Positions 6,370-10,317 of a DNA stretch of 10,317 nt are shown here, piece after piece. The notes below the pieces were generated by a model. That model did not search any database and had not been told where the DNA came from. It was given only the letters and a program-made list of their open reading frames with translations. The translations under genes were made by a program, and so were the position numbers. The DNA lies in assembly GCA_964409635.1 (NCBI GenBank), contig CAYPEL010000099.1:1-10317 (forward strand), in the 5' to 3' direction. Each line of letters opens with the position of its first letter. Positions within the stretch are counted from its first letter, which is position 1. The stretch is from CAYPEL01 sp964409635 (GTDB taxonomy: Bacteria > Pseudomonadota > Gammaproteobacteria > DSM-19610).

Positions 6370-8823
6370 ATGGAAGAAGTTTACCAACCCGAAAAAATTG
6401 AAGCGCAGGCCCAGAAAACCTGGGAAGACGAGCAAACCTTCCGGGTTTCGGAAGATGATAGCCGGGAAAAATATTACTGCCTGTCGATGTTTCCCTATCC
6501 GTCCGGCCGTCTGCACATGGGTCATGTGCGCAATTATACCATTGGCGATGTCATTTCCCGTTACCAGCGTATGCAAGGTAAAAACGTGCTGCAACCAATG
6601 GGTTGGGACGCCTTCGGCCTGCCCGCCGAAAATGCGGCGATCAAAAATAAAGTGGCGCCGGCCAAGTGGACTTACGAAAACATCGACTACATGCGCAAGC
6701 AGCTCAAACTGCTTGGCTTTGGTTACGACTGGAGCCGGGAACTGGCGACCTGTGATCCGGATTACTATCGCTGGGAACAATGGTTCTTTACTAAACTATT
6801 TGAGAAAGGCCTGGTTTATAAAAAGACCGCAGTGGTCAATTGGGATCCTGTCGATAAGACCGTGCTGGCCAATGAACAGGTCATCGATGGCAAGGGCTGG
6901 CGTTCCGGTGCCCCAGTGGAGCGGCGGGAGATACCCCAGTGGTTTTTGAAAATAACCGCCTATGCCGATCAATTACTCGATGATTTGGAGCAGCTCGACG
7001 GCTGGCCGGAGCAGGTACGCACCATGCAGCGTAACTGGGTCGGTAAATCGCAAGGTGTCGAATTGCAGTTTAGTGTTGCAGGTGAAGCCGAGCCGTTGAC
7101 GGTGTTTACCACGCGCCCTGATACCTTGATGGGGGCGACCTATGTTGCCATTGCATCCCAACACCCGCTGGCTAAAAAATCTGCGGCCAACAACCCTGTT
7201 TTGCAATCCTTCATAGAGGAATGCACACACACCAAGGTAGCCGAGGCGGACATGGCGACCATGCAAAAGAAAGGTGTGGACACGGGGCTGAAAGCGCTGC
7301 ATCCGATTACCGGTGAAGCGGTGCCGGTGTGGAGTGCGAATTTTGTATTGATGGAGTACGGCTCGGGTGCGGTTATGTCGGTACCGGCACACGATCAGCG
7401 CGATTACGAATTTGCCAAGTCCTTCGGACTACCGATTAAGCGTGTCATCAATCCTAAACCAGGTGCCAAAGAGGTTGACATCAGTGGGGCAGCCTTTGTC
7501 GATAAAGGCGTGCTGTGCAATTCTGGCCAGTTCGATGGCTTGACCTCAGAAGAAGCCTTTACCGCTATCGCCAAAACGCTGGAAGAACAGGGCAAGGGTA
7601 GTATCACAACCAATTACCGGCTGCGTGACTGGGGCGTTTCCCGGCAGCGCTACTGGGGCTGTCCTATTCCAATCATCAATTGTGAAACCTGTGGTCCAGT
7701 GCCGGTGCCCGAAGATCAACTGCCGGTCGTATTGCCACGCGATGTGGTGCTCGAAGGCACCGGTTCACCGCTCAAAAGCGACCGTCGTTTTATCGATACC
7801 CGCTGTCCAAAATGTAACGCCAAGGCAGAACGGGAAACCGATACTTTTGATACCTTTTTCGAATCCTCCTGGTATTACGCACGCTATACCTGCAAGGATT
7901 ATGATAAAGGCATGCTGGATGAACGCGCTAACCACTGGTTACCGGTAGACCAGTATATCGGTGGTATCGAACACGCCGTATTACACTTATTGTATGCGCG
8001 TTTTTTTCATAAGTTGATGCGTGATTTGGGGCTGGTGAAAGGTGATGAGCCCTTTAAACATTTATTGACCCAGGGTATGGTCAATAAAGACGGTAGCAAG
8101 ATGTCCAAGTCAAAAGGCAATACAGTTGACCCGCAGGCATTAATCGAAAAGTACGGCGCCGATACCGTCCGGCTGTTTATAATGTTTGCGGCGCCGCCTG
8201 AGCAATCGCTGGAATGGTCTGATTCCGGTGTCGAAGGTCAGTCACGTTTTCTCAAGCGCTTATGGAAAATGGCGTACCAACATACACAGGCGGGTAAAAC
8301 AGTTGCCATAGATACGGCTGTATTGGACGATGATCAGAAAGCATTGCGCCTTAAAGTGCATGCCACTTTGCAGAAGGTCAGTGACGACATTGGCCGCCGC
8401 TATACCTTTAATACTGCGATTGCAGCCAATATGGAATTGTTGAATGAATTAGGTAAATTCAGTGACAGCTCCGAACAGGGCCGGGCGTTGATGCAGGAAG
8501 CGCTGGAAATGATTGTCTTGATGCTGTCGCCAATTGTACCTCATGTAACGCAGACGCTATGGCATGCGCTGGGCCACGATGGCCTGGTGGTCGATGTCGC
8601 CTGGCCGCAAGCCGATAGCGATGCCTTGGTAACAGACAGTATTGAAATGATTGTGCAGGTCAACGGCAAGATGCGCGGGCGCATCTCTGTGGCAACCGAT
8701 GCAGTCAATACAGCGATAGAAACGACAGCGCTGAATGAACCCAATGTCAAACGCTTTGTCGATGGCAAGTCACCGCGCAAGGTGATCATTGTCCCCGGCA
8801 GGCTGGTTAATCTGGTTGTTTAA
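6370..8823 (+). CDS. leuS: Leucyl-tRNA synthetase
   Basis: LeuRS is a class Ia aminoacyl-tRNA synthetase that joins leucine to tRNA-Leu in the cytoplasm. From ATG 6370 it has 817 residues. In order they show the HIGH-type signature HMGH (49-52) and a CP1 editing domain with TTRPDT (247-252) and HDQRD (D342/D345, same numbers as E. coli). A four-cysteine zinc site follows (C438/C441 and C479/C482), then GIEHAVLHLLYARFFHKLMRD, KMSKS (577-581) and the C-terminal VQVNGKMRGRISV and VPGRLVNLVV blocks. Only six residues separate QGM from KMSKS, against about 50 in E. coli, so the leucine-specific domain is absent. That accounts for the shorter length. The frame opens at TTG 6301, but MEEVYQPEKIE aligns with the E. 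coli N-terminus MQEQYRPEEIE, fixing the start. The stop abuts lptE. Confidence 0.97.
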   Translation: MEEVYQPEKIEAQAQKTWEDEQTFRVSEDDSREKYYCLSMFPYPSGRLHMGHVRNYTIGDVISRYQRMQGKNVLQPMGWDAFGLPAENAAIKNKVAPAKWTYENIDYMRKQLKLLGFGYDWSRELATCDPDYYRWEQWFFTKLFEKGLVYKKTAVVNWDPVDKTVLANEQVIDGKGWRSGAPVERREIPQWFLKITAYADQLLDDLEQLDGWPEQVRTMQRNWVGKSQGVELQFSVAGEAEPLTVFTTRPDTLMGATYVAIASQHPLAKKSAANNPVLQSFIEECTHTKVAEADMATMQKKGVDTGLKALHPITGEAVPVWSANFVLMEYGSGAVMSVPAHDQRDYEFAKSFGLPIKRVINPKPGAKEVDISGAAFVDKGVLCNSGQFDGLTSEEAFTAIAKTLEEQGKGSITTNYRLRDWGVSRQRYWGCPIPIINCETCGPVPVPEDQLPVVLPRDVVLEGTGSPLKSDRRFIDTRCPKCNAKAERETDTFDTFFESSWYYARYTCKDYDKGMLDERANHWLPVDQYIGGIEHAVLHLLYARFFHKLMRDLGLVKGDEPFKHLLTQGMVNKDGSKMSKSKGNTVDPQALIEKYGADTVRLFIMFAAPPEQSLEWSDSGVEGQSRFLKRLWKMAYQHTQAGKTVAIDTAVLDDDQKALRLKVHATLQKVSDDIGRRYTFNTAIAANMELLNELGKFSDSSEQGRALMQEALEMIVLMLSPIVPHVTQTLWHALGHDGLVVDVAWPQADSDALVTDSIEMIVQVNGKMRGRISVATDAVNTAIETTALNEPNVKRFVDGKSPRKVIIVPGRLVNLVV

Positions 8824-9321
8824 TTGAAACTTTTATTTAAACTATTGCCTTTGCTGTTGTTGACGCTGACGGCTTGCGGGTTTCATCTGCGCGGTGGTGT
8901 CGAACTGCCCGCAGTGATGCAATCGACTTATATAGAGAGCAAGTTTCCGTTTGATGATATGACCCGGATAATTACTCAGGAGCTGCGCGCCAGCAAAGTC
9001 AATGTGACGCAACAACAAGCAGGCGCAACGTCGATATTAAAATTGATTAACCACCGTTCCAGCCGCCGGGTGCTGTCAGTGGGCAGTAGCGGCCGTGCGA
9101 CGGAATATGAATTGTTTGAAGAGGTGACCTTTGCTTTGTCGGATGCGCAGGGAAAGAAATTTCTAGCGCCACAAACATTACGTATGACTCGGGATTTGGT
9201 TTTCGATGAAAGCCAATTGCTCGGCAATGTATCGGAGGCTGAGGACATTCATGACCAACTGCAGCATGCGCTGGCGCGGCGCATACTGACCCGAATCCAG
9301 GTGAGGTTACAGGCCCAGTGA
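8824..9321 (+). CDS. lptE: LPS-assembly lipoprotein LptE
   Basis: LptE (RlpB) is an outer-membrane lipoprotein. It plugs the LptD barrel and helps deliver lipopolysaccharide to the cell surface. The 165-residue product starts with a short lipoprotein signal peptide: MKLLFK, a leucine-rich core, then the lipobox LTAC with C18 as the lipidated residue. After it comes the family's GFHLRG. It is shorter than E. coli LptE (193), mostly at the C-terminus. The start is TTG at 8824, the base after the leuS stop. It is needed because the positively charged signal-peptide start would be lost from any later start. Translation is probably coupled to leuS. The stop overlaps holA, the conserved leuS-lptE-holA order. 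Maturation of this lipoprotein would need Lnt, encoded upstream. Confidence 0.93.
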   Translation: MKLLFKLLPLLLLTLTACGFHLRGGVELPAVMQSTYIESKFPFDDMTRIITQELRASKVNVTQQQAGATSILKLINHRSSRRVLSVGSSGRATEYELFEEVTFALSDAQGKKFLAPQTLRMTRDLVFDESQLLGNVSEAEDIHDQLQHALARRILTRIQVRLQAQ

Positions 9322-10317
9322 GCCAAATCCGGCCCGAACAGCTTGCCGCTCATCTTAAGCAACAGTTGCTGCCGGTGTACTTTGTCTACGGTGACGAGCC
9401 GTTGCAGCTGGGTGAATGTACTGACCAGATACGCGCTGCCGCCCGGCAACAAGGCTACACAGACCGGCAGGTTTTCAGTGTAGAAGCGGGCTTTGACTGG
9501 GAGAGCCTGCGCGCCGCAGCCGATTCGCTGTCCTTGTTTTCTGAACAACGCATCCTCGAGTTGCGGATGCCCAATGGCAAGCCGGGTGATAAGGGTGGCC
9601 GTGCGCTGCGTGCCTACGCAGAGCAAATACCTGCTGATACCTTGCTACTGATCACCGCCGGTAAACTCGAACCTGCAGCCCGCCGCAGCAAGTGGGTGCA
9701 GGCGTTGGAATCGGCGGGCGCCTCTGTTGCCGTTTGGCCGGTTGATGCCGGCCGCTTACCTGCCTGGATAAACAGCCGCATGCGCGGCAAAGGCATGCAG
9801 CCCGATTCGGAAGCGTTGCAAATACTGGCTGACCGCACAGAAGGTAACTTGCTGGCCTGCGCACAGGAAATCGAAAAATTGTATTTACTGGAAGGTCCAG
9901 GATCGATCGACGCCGCCACAGTCAATGACAGCGTTACCCGCAGTGCCCGCTACGATGTGTTTGGCCTGGTCGACGCGGCGCTATTGGGCCAGGCTGCCCG
10001 CGTTCAACAAATGCTCTCCGGATTGCGTGCAGAAGGTGTCGACCCAACCATCGTGCTCTGGGCATTGAGCCGCGAATTGCGCGCGCTTGCGCCCATGGCG
10101 GCGGCCTTGAAAAAAGCCGGTACACTCGCGCAGGTGCTCGCGGCAGGACGGGTCTGGGAAAAACGTAAAGTCGCCGTAAGCGCCGTGCTCAAGCGTATAT
10201 CCCACAATAAAATCCAGTCATTGCTCAGGCGCTGCGGGCAGTTAGACCGGGTCATCAAAGGTCGGGCCGCAGGCAGTAGCTGGGACGAAATGTTACAATT
10301 GGCTATGAATATAGTCG
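9318..10317 (+). CDS. holA: DNA polymerase III subunit delta, 3' end cut by window
   Basis: HolA is the delta subunit of the DNA polymerase III clamp loader. It opens the beta sliding clamp. The frame runs from GTG 9318 to the window end without a stop: 333 codons, against 343 residues in E. coli, so only the last few residues are missing. Visible blocks are RPEQLAAHL then VYFVYGDEPLQLGE near residues 20-32 (family N-terminus), LSLFSEQRILELRMP, and LLITAGKLEPAARRSKWV. DRTEGNLLACAQEIEKLYLL lies near 172-191, followed by YDVFGLVDAALLGQ from 212 and WALSRELRAL. The GTG overlaps the lptE stop by three bases (GTGA), a typical coupled start, and it gives the N-terminus expected for the family. Identification rests on these motifs and on the leuS-lptE-holA order. 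Confidence 0.94.
   Translation, partial: MSQIRPEQLAAHLKQQLLPVYFVYGDEPLQLGECTDQIRAAARQQGYTDRQVFSVEAGFDWESLRAAADSLSLFSEQRILELRMPNGKPGDKGGRALRAYAEQIPADTLLLITAGKLEPAARRSKWVQALESAGASVAVWPVDAGRLPAWINSRMRGKGMQPDSEALQILADRTEGNLLACAQEIEKLYLLEGPGSIDAATVNDSVTRSARYDVFGLVDAALLGQAARVQQMLSGLRAEGVDPTIVLWALSRELRALAPMAAALKKAGTLAQVLAAGRVWEKRKVAVSAVLKRISHNKIQSLLRRCGQLDRVIKGRAAGSSWDEMLQLAMNIV

Overview
The window carries a compact, housekeeping-type stretch of a gammaproteobacterial chromosome. Every protein resembles its E. coli counterpart closely in motifs and length. LeuRS is the non-enteric form: it has a four-cysteine zinc site and lacks the leucine-specific insertion. The gene order miaB-phoH-ybeY-corC-lnt-(ybeL-like)-leuS-lptE-holA is the one I recall from pseudomonads and other non-enteric gammaproteobacteria; E. 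coli carries the same genes in two nearby blocks. Base composition looks close to 50% GC. I cannot name a genus.

Layout. Positions 89-3842 hold four tightly packed forward genes: miaB (tRNA methylthiotransferase), phoH/ybeZ (ATPase), ybeY (rRNA endonuclease) and corC (CBS-domain protein). They are probably one transcript. A gap of about 190 bases follows, holding an extended -10 promoter candidate, a 60-base REP-like palindrome and a second -10 candidate. Then comes lnt (apolipoprotein N-acyltransferase, forward). Directly after the lnt stop codon lies a 120-base near-perfect palindrome with a nested hairpin. It fills almost the whole gap between lnt and a convergent reverse-strand gene for a zinc-ribbon protein (YbeL/DUF1451). 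A divergent intergenic region of about 180 bases leads into leuS, lptE and holA. These three are directly abutting or overlapping and should be cotranscribed. holA is cut by the window end.

How the genes fit together. MiaB and YbeY act on tRNA and rRNA. PhoH/YbeZ is the usual partner of YbeY. CorC and Lnt are envelope-linked. Lnt acylates lipoproteins, and one product of this locus, LptE, is itself such a lipoprotein (signal peptide with Cys18). LeuRS charges tRNA-Leu, and HolA is the delta subunit of the DNA polymerase III clamp loader. No mobile enzyme genes, CRISPR arrays, tRNA or rRNA genes were found. I see no undescribed multi-gene system. The parts most worth a second look are the two unrelated palindromic elements that bracket lnt.
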